A stretch of DNA of 64,000 nt, taken from NCBI GenBank assembly GCA_950097015.1, contig CATNEN010000029.1:992001-1056000 (forward strand). The letters are read 5' to 3'. The position numbers were made by a program, and so were the translations under genes. The notes beneath the pieces were generated by a model that was not told the origin of the DNA, did no database searches, and saw nothing but the letters and a program-made list of their open reading frames with translations. This DNA comes from Macrostomum hystrix. Lineage: Eukaryota > Platyhelminthes > Macrostomidae. Positions within the stretch are counted from its first letter, which is position 1. Each line of letters begins with the position of its first letter. Positions 35,901-45,988 of this stretch are shown piece after piece.

Positions 35901-38900
35901 AAATTGCAAACGCTGGCACTCTCTAGTGCCTGTCTGATAATCACGGATGAAAAAAAATTCCTAAGAAATTATAAAGTACTATTATCGTGTAGCTACAAAT
36001 AAATGCCAGAGCTATCCACGATTGTGGCAAAAATTTTACAATAAAAAGCCAGCACAGGAAAATATAACTCCAATAACACTTAATGCTATGCATTAGCGGA
36101 TTCCATTTTAAGCATCGCCTTTCACTCTTACCAGGGTGTCGCAACGATAGCATCATACATTTTCTACCTCAAATTTTTCCTTTCTCTGAACAGGTACCAG
36201 CACTCTAGTCTAATTAGGATCGGTACTAGACTATTCTAGGATGTATAGAGACGAGATATTTCGAGAAGTTTTAAAAACAAAGAAAAATAGAATTGGTTGA
36301 GATTTTAAAAACTTTCAATTATCGCCACTCACTGCCTCTCTCATCTGTCCACTGTCCTCTGTCCTCTGTCCTCTGTCCTCTGTCCTCTCTCCTCTGTCCT
36401 CTGTCCTCTCTTCTATGTCCTCTGTCCTCCGTCCTCTCTCCTCTGTCCTCTATCCTATGTCCTCTCTCCTCTGTCCTCTGTCCTATGTCCTCTGTCCTCT
36501 CTCCTCTGTCCTCTGTCCTTTCTCCTCTGTCCTCTGTCTTCTCTCTCCTCTGTCCTCTGTCCTCTGTCCTCTGTCCTCTCTCCTCTCTCCTCTGTCCTAT
36601 CTCCTCTCTCTCCTGTCCTCTGTCCTCCGTCCTCTCTCCTCTGTCCTCTGTCCTCTGTCCTCCCTCCTCTCTCCTCTGTCCTATCTCCTCTCTCTTCTGT
36701 TCTTCTGTCCTCTGTCCTCCCTCCTCTCTCTTCTGTCCTATCTTCTCTCTCTTCTGTCCTCTGTCCTCCCTCCTCTCTCCTCTTTCCTATCTCCTCTCTC
36801 TTCTGTCATCTGTCCTCCCTCCTCTCTCCTCTGTCCTATCTCCTCTCTCTTCTGTCCTCTGTCCTCCGTCCTCTCTCCTCTGTCCTCTGTCCTCTGTCCT
36901 CTCTCCTCTCTCCTCTGTCCTATCTCCTCTCTCTTCTGTCCTCTGTCCTCCGTCCTCTCTCCTCTGTCCTCTGTCCTCTGTCCTCCCTCCTCTCTCCTCT
37001 GTCCTATCTCCTCTATCTCCACTGTCTTCTCTCCTATCTCCCCTTTTCCATTTCCCCTGTCCTCTCTCCTATCTTACCTCTTCTATCTCCGCTCTCCTCT
37101 TTCCTCTCTCACCTTTCCAAAAACTCAAAAAAGAATATTTACTTCAGCAAGTGTAATGAGCGTGCGATTAACAAATAATTAAACAAATAACAGGAATCGC
37201 AAAGTTCATAGCAGCACTGGGAGCTGCTGCGCTGCTGAGCAACAAACAATGCATAAGATTACTAGCGTATGTTTACCACGCAAAGTTTGTCACGCCAGTT
37301 GAAGGAGCCTCGTTAAATTCAGCAGCTTAGACCCGCGCCGACACGCAAACCCACTCGTTTCTTTCCTATGAGAACTACCCCAGAAACCATCTAAAACCCT
37401 TGCTCTCACCGGCTGGCTGAGCACAAGGTGACAATATCCCTGCTCAATATCCCAACCAGCCATCATTTAACTTCACATTCGCTACAATTCTTATATTATA
37501 TGACTTTAGAGATGATTGTTGAATAAAACTGACTTAGGCATTATCTAACAATTCAGCTCTGAGTTAGTAGCTATTCCTTACATAATTATAAGCGTACTAA
37601 GGCCTGCTCAAGGATCTGGCGAGGCAGATAAGCCAAGTCCTAAGAACATATTCCTTTCATGGCCTGTTCTCTTTGTCCTACATTCTATATAGGCAGGCGC
37701 ATCGATACAGCGAAAATTAGATTAAGGCGCGCTCAAACCTGACCATCTTGGAATCTGTGGATAGCATTTGCCATAGAGATAGAGATAGAGATTAGAGTAG
37801 AACAGAGGCCGCCTGGAGGCAAGTACATCGCCCGCAGGCTCTGACAACAGCACATAAAACAGAGCTCTAATCTGCTTCCGAACTCATAGCTTTAAAGCCA
37901 GACTGGCTCAGACAAGTGGGCAGCCCCCCCTGCTCTTTTAATTGCTGTGTTTATTGCCTTCTCCACGCAGCTCAGCGGCTGTTTGAGGCGGCGGGAGACG
38001 GGCGGACGATTGGGACGGATGCTTTGTGATGACGAGGACTAAAAATTGCTGCGTTTGTCTTTGTGCCGCCTGTTGCAGCATCTGCAGACCTCACCGCTGC
38101 TTGTGTGCGTCACAAAACAACAGAAACATTGCCTATAGCTTTCACTCCTTGCCTCTCAGCCTTTTGTGTCTTTATAAAACACGAAGCGGATAATGATGTC
38201 GCTCTACCTTGACTTCCGTCTTTTTTTCTTACTTGCCCGCAGGTGCATCTGTGTAACTCCACTCTGTTGAGGGCTAGAACAACAGCTCGATATGAAGAGG
38301 GAGGAAGGATTAGAGAGAGGGAGGAAGGATTAGAGAGAGGGAAGAAGGATTAGGGAGAGGGAAGAAGGATTAGGGAGAGGGAAGAAGGATTAGGGAGAGG
38401 GAAGAAGGATTAGGGAAAGAGGAGAAGGATTAGGGAGAGGGAAGAAGGATTAGCGAGAGGGGAAAAGGATTAGCGAGAAAGGAGAAGGATTAGGGAGACG
38501 AAAGAAGGATTAGGGAGAGGGAAGAAGGATTAGGGAGAGGGAAGAAGGATTAGGGAGAGGAAAGAAGGATTAAGGAGACAGAAGAAGGATTAGAGAGAGG
38601 GGAAAAGGATTAGCGAGAAAGGAGAAGGATTAGGGAGACGAAAGAAGGATTAGGGAGACGGAAGAAGGATTAGGGAGAGGGAAGAAGGATTAGGGAGAGG
38701 GGAGATGGATTAGCGAGAGAGGAGAAGGATTAGGGAGAGGGAAGATGGATTAGCGAGAGAGGAGAAAGATTAGGGAGAGGGAAGATGGATTAGCGAGAGA
38801 GGAGAAGGATTAGGGAGAGGGAAGAAAGGTTAGGGGGAGGGACGGAGGATTCGGGAGAGGGAAAAAAGGTTAGGGGAAAATGATGAGGCAGTGTTACGAA

Positions 38901-41339
38901 GGGTGATGGGACAGGATGGTAGAGTAGTAAATGGCGGAGACAGATGCAAGATGTGGACATTTGCGTGGGAGATAAGAAGGAATGTTGGAGGGTGACGGTA
39001 GGAGTAAGGAATCAGAGAGCCTGAAGTGGGCGATCGAAGGAGTAAGTATGGAGCAGCCGGACTTTTGAATCGCCGATGTCACCGGGGACCAAAGCCTGTT
39101 ATTTTCAGTTGGGTCTTTTTTAGAAAGCAATTTTCTAGAGAAAACTACAATGCGCTCTGCTTCGAATTCGCTTTGGGGATGGAGCCGAGAGCTTGAGTCC
39201 ACTTGCAAAAAGCACTGCGCTGCGAGCATTAAAATATTGGTTGTACTCAATTCCCATCATACTCTATTATTAGCCTTACTGCACATGAGGTGATATGAGA
39301 GATGAGAGATGAGACCTGAGAGGTGAGAGATGAGACCTGAGAGGTGAGAGATGAGAGATGAGAGATGAGCGATGAGACCTGAGAGGTGAGAGATGAAAGA
39401 TGAGAGATGAGAGATGAGAGATGAGACCTGAGAGGTGAGAGATGAGAGATGAGAGATGAGCGATGAGACCTGAGAGGTGAGAGATGAAAGATGAGAGATG
39501 AGAGATGAGAGATGAGACCTGAGAGGTGAGAGATGAAAGATGAGAGATGAGAGATGAGAGATGAGCGATGAGACGTGAGAGAGGAGAGATGAGAGGTGTG
39601 AAGTGAGAGATGAGAGATGAGAGGTGAGAGGTGAGAGATGAGAGGTGAGAGGTGAGAGATGAGAGGTGAGAAGTGAGAGGTGTGAAGTGAGAGATGAGAG
39701 GTGAGAGATGAGAGATGAGAGGCGAGAGGTGTGAAGTGAGAGATAAGAGATGAGAGGTGAGAGATGAGAGATGAGAGGTGAGAGGTGTGAAGTGAGAGAT
39801 GAGAGATGAGAGGTGAGAGGTGTGAAGTGAGAGATGAGAGATGAAAGACGAGAGATGAGAGATGAGAGATGAGAGATGAGAGATGAGAGATAAGAGGTGA
39901 GAGAGGAGAGATGAGACGTGAGAGAGGAGAGATGAGAGGTGAGAGGTGTGAAGTGAGAGATGAGAGATGAGAGATGAGAGGTGAGAGATGAGAGGTGAGA
40001 AGTGAGAGGTGTGAAGTGAGAGATGAGAGGTGAGAGATGAGAGGTGAGAGATGTGAAGTGAGAGATGTGAGATGAAAGACGAGAGATGAGAGATGAGAGA
40101 TGAGAGATGAGAGATGAGAGATGAGAGATGAGAGGTGAGAGAGGAGAGATGAGAGGTGAGAGGTGTGATTGAGAGATGAGAGATGAGAGGTGAGAGGTGT
40201 GAAGTGAGAGATAAGAGGTGAGAGGTGAGAGGTGTGAAGTGAGAGATGAGAGATGAGAGGTGAGAGATGAGAGATGAGAGATGAGAGATGAGAGATGAGA
40301 GGCGACAGGAGAAGGATATGAGATCAGATATGAGCGATGAAAAATGCCAGAATTTTTATTCCAGACGCAGCTTTTGAGGTACATTTAAAAAGCAGTTATG
40401 TTTTTGCCTTTTTTAACTAAAACGGCAACTATAGCAGAATAAAAAATGAAATAGAAATGACAAAGGAATTCGCCCATTGGCAAGTCAGGTGAGGGACTTG
40501 GGTCACTAGGGCTAGCGTGACTGCAGCTAGCTAGTAGTCCTCAATTGAAACAGTTTTATCTGGGGAATTAAGACTTTAGGATGGGCTGATTAATCCTAGG
40601 AGACAAAACACCTGTCGTCATCTAATCTACTCGTAGTTCGTTTTTTATTTCTTGTCCAACGACTTATTTTTAATATAAAATATAACAAATTTAGCCCGGT
40701 TGTTAGACCTTCGGACTTCTGGCCGAGAGGTCGGAAGTTCGATTCTCAACAAGGGGAGAACATTGGATGGGGTAAAAATTCTGTTTGGCGAGGCGGCCCC
40801 CAGTCCATGGACTGAACAGCTGTACACAGGCTTTCAACAGTAGAAACGCCACGAGGGATATTTCAAATACACACATTTTTCCTTTTTATGCATCTCACAA
40901 AATATTCCACAAAATGATCTACTTTCACAAAAATATGTTATTCGCTTTTGGAGCTACCGTGAAGTAGGCAGTGGGTATTTGTAATACCCTTGTGGTCTTT
41001 CTATCTTCCCTTTATTTCAATTCTTGGCTATTTTTGGATCTCCAAACAGAGCAGCTGGGAAAAGATGAAAACAAACTCACTTGAGAATGTGTTGGACACG
41101 ATGTTCAATGGCAGACAGAAGATAGCCATTAGTATGTCGGCTGTGCTTAGGTTGCAGATGAAATAGTTTATGGTAGTGTGCATCGAGGGTATGCGGTAAA
41201 CCGTTGCTATGACAACAGCGTTGCCTAGCAGTGACAGCAGCAGCACGATCGAGTAGGCGGCAGTGAAGAACAGTAGCAGGGCAGGCTGCAGCTTGACCTC
41301 CCAGAACGGTGCCGCACTGCTGTTAGTTCCGTTGTCCAT
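22510..41339 (-). CDS. Rhodopsin-family GPCR, peptide-receptor type, 5 exons
   Basis: Predicted plasma-membrane seven-helix receptor coupling an extracellular, probably peptide, ligand to G proteins. Exons 41081-41339, 28379-28478, 27116-27436, 23597-23858 and 22510-22851 join (phases 1, 2, 2, 0, all consistent) into 427 residues. Landmarks: N-glycosylation sites NGT and NSS at 3-8; N40 (TM1); D68 in NLSTAD (TM2); C95 and C174 for the disulfide; D119-R120-Y121; W145 (TM4); P199 (TM5); W255-x-P257 (TM6); N293-P-W-I-Y297 (TM7). The TM2-TM3 part, with [10 protein letters not shown] and [12 protein letters not shown], resembles orexin, NPFF and cholecystokinin-like receptors. I cannot assign a ligand. 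The third intracellular loop is short. The 113-residue tail is rich in His, Gln and Pro. Introns total about 17.5 kb and are mostly tandem arrays. Confidence 0.93.
22908..23580. repeat. 37-bp minisatellite filling GPCR intron 4
   Basis: About 18 units containing GTGAGGCTAGCAATCCACTC and CAATCTCAACCGGGT. The two leftmost units carry a different half (AACTAATATCCGATCG). The array ends within about 20 bp of the exon 4 donor and about 55 bp of the exon 5 acceptor. Confidence 0.95.
23597..23858 (-). CDS. GPCR exon 4 (TM6-TM7, helix 8)
   Basis: The acceptor is CTGCCAG before A23858 and the donor is GTGAGT after the Cys codon at 23597. It encodes residues 227-314 with [13 protein letters not shown] (TM6), [12 protein letters not shown] (TM7) and helix 8 SKSYRNNF followed by RC, a possible palmitoylation cysteine. 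Confidence 0.95.
23859..24284. other. GPCR intron 3, unique part
   Basis: AT-rich unique intron sequence next to the exon 4 acceptor; nothing else seen. Confidence 0.5.
24285..25661. repeat. 24-bp minisatellite in GPCR intron 3
   Basis: About 57 units with CTCTCAAATACAATCCTTGT and a GCAA/ACAA end. As 24 is divisible by 3, the array reads open in several frames on both strands, yielding long artefact ORFs (repeat SNTILVQL and its complements). Confidence 0.96.
25662..26279. repeat. 15-bp minisatellite in GPCR intron 3
   Basis: About 41 units of AGAGATGAGACTGTG (AGACATG variant). It abuts the 24-bp array with no spacer, at CTCTCAAAGGTGAGAGATG. Confidence 0.96.
26280..26744. other. GPCR intron 3, unique part
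   Basis: Unique sequence with no element or exon visible. Confidence 0.45.
26745..27092. repeat. (TAGA)n microsatellite in GPCR intron 3
   Basis: About 87 tetranucleotides with CAGA and CGAT/TGGA interruptions, ending 24 bp from the exon 3 donor site. Confidence 0.96.
27116..27436 (-). CDS. GPCR exon 3 (TM4-TM5)
   Basis: The acceptor is TTCTAG before C27436, completing the Arg of DRY. The exon runs [12 protein letters not shown] (ICL2), W145 (TM4), ECL2 with C174 and an NKT glycosylation site, then TM5 with P199, up to DDFLR. The donor GTGAGT follows A27116. Confidence 0.96.
27520..28250. repeat. 14-bp minisatellite filling GPCR intron 2
   Basis: About 52 units of GAAGATTCTATTGG. A sparse variant, GAAAAGTTCGATGGG, occurs three times near 28027-28160 in a regular cassette with AATGGGAAGATTC. 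The 942-bp intron is nearly all array. Confidence 0.95.
28379..28478 (-). CDS. GPCR exon 2 (ECL1-TM3)
   Basis: A 100-bp exon with acceptor TTCGCCGCAG and donor GTACGC. It encodes [14 protein letters not shown], then TM3 to AFDR. Phase 1 in and phase 2 out fit both neighbours exactly. The disulfide cysteine C95 and the D-R of the DRY motif lie here. Confidence 0.95.
28525..29505. repeat. Composite purine minisatellite in GPCR intron 1
   Basis: Units of about 20-26 bp built from GTTGATGAAGGGAGAGAA and GAGTAGGGTTGAAG pieces. A longer mosaic block (GGTGGATTGATGAAGGG ... ATAAGCGTAGG) recurs at about 28888, 29050 and 29240, so larger blocks have duplicated. Confidence 0.9.
29506..30044. other. GPCR intron 1, unique part
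   Basis: Mixed-composition unique DNA. The 85-codon ORF at 29821-30078 runs into the next array and lacks coding signs. Confidence 0.45.
30045..30695. repeat. 32-bp minisatellite in GPCR intron 1
   Basis: About 20 units with CTGATCTTCAGTGTATCCCT and CACTGTACCCTC; very few variants (GTGTCC, TTTATCC). Confidence 0.95.
30696..31869. other. GPCR intron 1, unique part
   Basis: About 1.2 kb of unique DNA with no repeats, element ends or credible exons seen. Confidence 0.45.
31870..32560. repeat. 21-bp minisatellite in GPCR intron 1
   Basis: About 32 units of CTGTTAGAGACATTTGAAAA(A) with CAGCTGCTAACC and GACAC variants; more diverged at both ends than in the centre. Confidence 0.92.
32561..33199. 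other. GPCR intron 1, unique part with (TG)n
   Basis: Unique sequence containing a (TG)14 microsatellite at 32917-32944. No gene seen. Confidence 0.5.
33200..33525. repeat. 80-bp tandem repeat
   Basis: About four units. TTAGTATCATCAAAAGACTG recurs at 33281, 33361 and 33441, exactly 80 bp apart. The inner copies are nearly identical while the first and last are diverged. Each unit contains short complementary stretches (GACTG...CAGTC). Confidence 0.93.
33856..34587. mobile_element. hAT-type nonautonomous DNA transposon carrying a minisatellite
   Basis: The termini are CAGGGGTCGTTAAACT and, on the other strand, CAGGGGTAGGCAAACT, matching the common hAT terminal pattern. They are flanked by a perfect 8-bp duplication CTCTAACC (33848-33855 and 34588-34595), the hAT target length. 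The 732-bp interior has no transposase and is mostly a 16-bp minisatellite. It inserted into a SINE inside GPCR intron 1. A diverged relative with the same flanks and same minisatellite lies in nanos intron 1. Confidence 0.9.
33935..34480. repeat. 16-bp minisatellite inside the hAT-type element
   Basis: About 34 units of GATGAGACACGGGAGT or GATGAGACACGGGAGA. It is the reverse complement of the array at 2030-2508. Confidence 0.95.
34617..35391. other. GPCR intron 1, unique part
   Basis: No exon with splice support. A 61-codon ORF at 34842-35027 has no recognisable domain and I do not call it. Confidence 0.45.
35392..35615. repeat. 12-bp minisatellite in GPCR intron 1
   Basis: About 18 units of CTGACTGTCTAC with GCC, GGT and ATT variants. 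Confidence 0.95.
35616..36334. other. GPCR intron 1, unique part
   Basis: AT-rich unique DNA; nothing seen. Confidence 0.45.
36335..37105. repeat. 7-bp polypyrimidine tract, 0.77 kb
   Basis: Short units of CTCTGTC, CTCTCTC and CTATCTC, almost purely C and T apart from G/A at unit edges. Larger mosaic blocks (CCTCCCTCCTCTCTCCTC) recur. Long Ser/Leu/Cys/Pro ORFs are artefacts. Confidence 0.93.
37106..38294. other. GPCR intron 1, longest unique part
   Basis: About 1.2 kb of balanced base composition with no array. No exon, RNA gene or element end was recognised. Its higher GC compared with other spacers makes it a candidate for an intronic enhancer or small RNA, but nothing specific supports that. 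Confidence 0.4.
38295..38878. repeat. 20-bp purine minisatellite
   Basis: About 29 units of ATTAGGGAGAGGGAAGAAGG with GCGAGAGG, GACGAAAG and GAAAGAGG variants arranged in recurring blocks. Confidence 0.93.
38879..39293. other. GPCR intron 1, unique part
   Basis: No recognisable feature between two purine arrays. Confidence 0.45.
39294..40312. repeat. 7-bp purine tract, 1 kb
   Basis: Short units GAGAGAT, GAGAGGT, GTGAAGT and ACCTGAG. The plus strand is nearly pyrimidine-poor except for the T of ATG/GTG. Blocks with ACCTGAGAGGTGAGAGATGA repeat about every 60 or 120 bp in the left part. Confidence 0.93.
40313..40689. other. GPCR intron 1, unique part
   Basis: Nothing recognisable between the purine tract and a SINE. 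Confidence 0.45.
40690..40850 (+). mobile_element. tRNA-derived SINE copy, plus orientation
   Basis: A tRNA-like head CCCGGTTGTTAGACC and B box GGAAGTTCGATTC are followed by the family-1 piece CCAGTCCATGGACTGAACAG. It is shorter than the other copies; the right end is uncertain. Confidence 0.65.
41081..41339 (-). CDS. GPCR exon 1 (N-terminus, TM1-TM2)
   Basis: ATG at 41337-41339 begins [13 protein letters not shown], a short glycosylatable N-terminus without signal peptide, normal for class A receptors. It contains [10 protein letters not shown] (TM1) and [14 protein letters not shown] (TM2). The donor GTGAGTTTG follows A41081; phase 1 matches exon 2, 12.6 kb away. Confidence 0.95.
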
Positions 41340-41884
41340 CAGAGTCGAGACAGTCTAGTTGGGCGGTGACAAATTGGTATTAATTCTGTTACTCCGGATA
41401 GTTGACACCCGAACAGGGAAAACACGGTTTAAATTTCCAAATTTACACCCACGCCCTGGCCTCCTCTTCTGATTAATGTGTTTTTTGCAGCCAGCCAATC
41501 AGCGACTAGGCGCCGAGTGATTGGCTACGCTTTGCTGATAGTTTTCTAAGAAGTTATGCGTGTAGCTACCGCGAGCACTTCATCATCATTTTGATCCCAA
41601 AATAATGCCTCATTATTCATCTTCGTCATCCCGCTGAAATCGGCAAAAATCCAAATTATCCCATTACCCCAAGCTGTTTTACCCCATTCTAGCGCCAGAA
41701 GATTTCGGAAATCCCCCACAGAATATCGGATCCCCATTATTTTGTATTTTTTTCATAGAATCCCCCTTCGTCTTTGCTGCCTCAATAGAAACTTAGTCCG
41801 AATGCAACCACATGTTGCTTTTTCTTATTTCATTTTTTCCTCTCATTGCTCACGGCTTGATAATAAACGATAATACGATTAACG
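41340..41884. other. Upstream region of the GPCR gene
   Basis: No TATA box or other clear promoter motif was found. The sequence is unique, GC-moderate near the ATG and AT-rich further out. Confidence 0.4.
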
Positions 41885-42648
41885 ACGATAATATCTTGGT
41901 ATTGTATCTAATTATATCTTGGCATTGTATCTAATTATATCTTGGTATTGTATCTAATTATATCTTGGTATTGTATCTAATTATATCTTGGTATTGTATC
42001 TAATTATATCTTGGTATTGTATCTACTTATATCTTGGTATTGTATCTAATTATATCTTGGTATTGTATCTAATTATATCTTGGTATTGTATCTAATTATA
42101 TCTTGGCATTGTATCTAATTATATCTTGGTATTGTATCTAATTATATCTTGGTATTGTATCTAATTATATCTTGGCATTGTATCTAATTATATCTTGGTA
42201 TTGTATCTAATTATATCTTGGCATTGTATCTAATTCTATCTTGGCATTGTATCTAATTATATCTTGGTATTGTATCTAATTATATCTTGGTATTGTATCT
42301 AATTATATCTTGGTATTGTATCTAATTATATCTTGGTATTGTATCTAATTATATCTTGGTATTGTATCTAATTATATCTTGGTATTGTATCTAATTATAT
42401 CTTGGTATTGTATCTAATTATATCTTGGCATTGTATCTAATTATATCTTGGTATTGTATCTAATTATATCTTGGTATTGTATCTAATTATATCTTGGCAT
42501 TGTATCTAATTATATCTTGGTATTGTATCTAATTATATCTTGGTATTGTATCTAATTATATCTTGGTATTGTATCTAATTCTATCTTGGCATTGTATCTA
42601 ATTATATCTTGGTATTGTATCTAATTATATCTTGGTATTGTATCTAAT
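41885..42648. repeat. 23-bp AT-rich minisatellite
   Basis: About 33 units with TATCTAATTATATCTTGGTA followed by TTG; the main variant has GGCATTG. The array is very homogeneous. Confidence 0.96.
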
Positions 42649-43649
42649 TAGTATTCTAATTAGTATTTGGTATTCTATCGAACTAGTTTCAAGTTCGCGC
42701 AGCCGAAATTTTGGTGGGTGTGATGGCCTGTCCAGTCCACGGACTGTACAGTTGTACACTGGGCTCTCTCTCATTAATTTTCGATCATAATATCTCGTTA
42801 TAAATCCCAGAATATCCCATTTTTATTCTGTCCTCCAAATCCAAAGTATCCCCAATCCAATCTCGACCCACCAAAATACCCCAAATATACCTTAATGTTA
42901 TTATCCCGAGCAGAAATTTCAGTTGGCCAATATGATGACGCATCCCAGCCAGCGGTCATCCGCTTGTCACGTAGGCCTAGCGCCCGCCCCAGCAACGGCC
43001 CGACTGCGAGGCTATTGGGCCAGACATACATTATGATTGACTAATTTTACTATGCCTTTGTGTCCCATTGCTGTGGGCCGGCCATAGCAGGGCCTGGCTA
43101 ATTGAATTCCGACACCGGGCAAGCCCCCCCCAAATGGTTTGGCTCCGCTGCTCATTGTCATTGGTTGCCAGCCAGCTCATGTCTCTGTGCGCGCCAGACG
43201 CAATATATGCGTCTTCTTATGATAGAAAAATACCCAATTTCCCACTTGAATCAGTCTTGATCGTATTCTCGGAAGCGACCTTTTATAGTCAACTATTTTG
43301 TGTGCGACCAAAGTGCTTAGTTGATGTGTCGTGTTAAGCATTTCCGTCCCAGACTACATGGTATAAAAACTTGATCGACACTTTTGCAATCGTAAAGGGC
43401 CATAGAGTCTGACTGCAGTTTATTTCAGAACAGATTAACAAGTTTAAATAGCTTTGAAGTTTTTAATACAGATACTAGTGTAGTTGCAGTTGGACCAGAT
43501 GTACAGCTACTGCTTCCAAAGGCTGTGTACAGCTGTTAAGTCCATGGACTGGGGTGCCAAACCCGCCCAAATTTCTATCCTAGCCAATGCTGGTACCCAT
43601 TTCGGAGAAGCAGAAATTAATAATAATAATTGAATACACATGCATACAT
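42649..43649. other. No gene; SINE fragments
   Basis: Contains pieces of SINE family 1 near 42720-42770 (CAGTCCACGGACTGTACAG) and 43505-43600 (AAGTCCATGGACTGGGG and CCAATGCTGGTACCCATTT). No coding exon seen. Confidence 0.5.
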
Positions 43650-43925
43650 CGGGTCAGATGTTACAGCCGACAGCACAGCTGCAGCTATTGCGCTGCACAT
43701 CTGAAGGCTGCCTACGGCTGTTCAGTCCATGGACTTCAGGGGACGCCACACTCACCCTCAATTACCCCAGCTATTGCTGGTACCCATTTAACAGCTGGGT
43801 GAATTGAAGCAATGCAGAGTTAAGTGTCTCGCTAAGGACACAGATTGTTCCAGTGGAGTCGGGAATCGTACCCCCGACCTTTAAGTCTTGAGTCCGACGC
43901 TTTAATCACTAAGCTACAACCGCCT
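43650..43925 (-). mobile_element. tRNA-derived SINE, family 1
   Basis: The fullest copy in the window. The minus-strand head has TAGCTTAGTGATTAAAGCG and a B box mutated to GGTACGATTCC, and the body runs to CTGTCGGCTGTAAC-like sequence. It shares CTGTTCAGTCCATGGACT and AATGCAGAGTTAAGTGTCTC modules with 4590-4781. Confidence 0.82.
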
Positions 43926-44529
43926 GCAGTCACAAACGGGTACAAAATCTGCTTGCCTTGGCCTGAGATTCGAACTCTTGACCTCTCCACCGGGCGACAC
44001 GCTCTCCCGACACGCTCTCAAACAAGGCGAAAAATTTGTTCCCAATCCAAATTACAAACGAAAAGTGGCGCCATTCAGCACGCGCTGCCGGTTCACAGAT
44101 TCCTAAATAAACTAAACTGAACCAGCTCGAGACAGTCCGTTTGTCCAACCGACTCAGATTCAACAATGTAATGCCTCAATTTACTAAAACTGTTTGAGCA
44201 GTATCGCACGATTACTTAAAATAATTCCTGGAGCCCTCAGTACCTCCAATCGGAAGAATATTATCAGCTGTCATTGAGGATCAAGCATGTTTGCGGGGTG
44301 ACAACAGTTGGTTGTTTATCGAAAAAAACTAGTGAATGTAGATTTGAATAAGTAGCCGTGTTTGCCTATGAATTAGGAGCAGATTTTCACAAAATGATCA
44401 TGACAACTGCAAACAATTCGCAGCATTTTTGTTCCATGCCAGGCACGTGTGAAAAAATAACTATGCTATCAACATAGTACTCACTACCGAAAGTAGCAGT
44501 ATCTGCAAAATTTTGCTAAAAAATGAACA
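43926..44529. other. No gene; tRNA-like remnant
   Basis: At about 43960-44030 the minus strand has a B-box-like AGTTCGAATCTC after GAGAGCGTGTCGCCCGG, probably another SINE head. The rest is featureless AT-rich DNA. Confidence 0.45.
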
Positions 44530-45310
44530 AATCATGCAAATCGGCGACTCATAGAAATCGGCGACTCGTGGAAATCGACGACTCGTGGAAATCGACGACT
44601 CGTGGAAATCAGCGACTCGTGGAAATCGGCGACTCGTGGAAATCGACGACGTATAGAAATCGGCGACTCGTGGAAATCGGTGACTCGTGGAAATCGGTGA
44701 CTCGTGAAAATCGGCGACTCGTGGAAATCGGCGACTCGTGAAAATCGGCGACTCGTGGAAATCGACGACTCATAGAAATCGGCGACTCCTGGAAATCGGC
44801 GACTCCTGGAAATCAGCGACTCATAGAAATCGGTGACTCGTGGAAATCGACGACTCGCGGAAATCGACGACTCGTGGAAATCAGCGACTCGTGGAAATCG
44901 GTGACTCGTGGAAATCGGTGACTCGTGAACATCGGCGACTCGTGGAAATCGGCGACTCGTGAAAATCGGCGATTCGTGGAAATCGACGACTCATAGAAAT
45001 CGGCGACTCGTGGAAATCGGCGACTCCTGGAAATCAGCGACTCATAGAAATCGGCGACTCGTGGAAATCGACGAATCGTGGAAATCAGCGACTCGTGGAA
45101 ATCGGCGACTCGTGGAAATCGAAGACTCGTGGAAATCGACGACTCGTGAAAATCAGCCACTCATAGAAAAAGGCGACTCGTGGAAATCGGCGACTCGTGG
45201 AAATCGGCGACTCGTGGAAATCTGCGACTCGTGGAAATCGACGACTCATAGAAATCGGCGACTCGTGGAAATCGACGACTCATAGAAATCGGCGATTCAC
45301 GGCAATCAGC
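44530..45310. repeat. 17-bp minisatellite
   Basis: About 46 units of AAATCGGCGACTCGTGG with ACGACTC, GTGACTC and CATAG variants. A block of about 15-20 units (ending ACTCCTGGAAATCAGCGAC) appears duplicated within the array. Confidence 0.95.
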
Positions 45311-45666
45311 GACTCCATATGACATTATACCTTAGTTTATCTAGCACATAAAACAATTTCAGGCCGTCTGTGCTTCGGTAAAGAGTGGGATGTGGCATTA
45401 TTTTGACACGCTATCCGAAAATTATCCCTAAAAATCACGTTCAGACTCTGGACAAATCGGGATTTGATGTCGAAATTTTAACAGCTGGTTTTAACGGGGC
45501 AAAACAGCTGTTTGTGAACTCAAATTTACTTTAATTTTATAACTGAACAAATACAGCGACTCAACATGATGGACTGCAAAAATGGGTCTACTACAACCCA
45601 AACCCGAATCTCCCCCAACCCGAATCTTCCCCAACCCGAATCTTCCCAACCCGAATCTTTCCCCCA
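45311..45666. other. No gene; small CCCGAATCT repeat
   Basis: Unique sequence, ending in four imperfect copies of CCCAACCCGAATCTTCC at 45596-45665 just before a SINE. Confidence 0.5.
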
Positions 45667-45985
45667 AATTTGGTGGTCGGTGGCAGAGCGCTAACGCGTT
45701 TGCCTCTCGCACCAAGGTCCCTGAGCTCGATTCCGCGGCGAGGCCACATTCATTTGGGGCGCAGCCGCGGAGAGAAGGCTTGGGGACTTGTCATGCAATT
45801 TACGCCCTTGAGGGCCAACATCCAGCGCACAGTGAAATTTACACTGCCTGACGATTAGAAAGTCAGGCCAGATGTACACACCTGTGTGAGCGTTTGCCTG
45901 CGTACAGTATCCGTGTGCGTGTGTACTCAGGAGTCGGCGTAATGGGCAGAATTGCCTCCTCGCTGGCTGCGGGTTTAGTGTCACT
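45667..45985 (+). mobile_element. tRNA-derived SINE, family 2
   Basis: The head GGTGGCAGAGCGCTAACGCG (A-box-like) and B-box-like GAGCTCGATTC are followed by TTTGGGGCGCAGCCGCGG and a body ending GGCTGCGGGTTTAGTGTC. It matches 11415-11696 in reverse. The first Helitron-like element starts 3 bp after it. Confidence 0.82.
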
Positions 45986-45988
45986 CAA

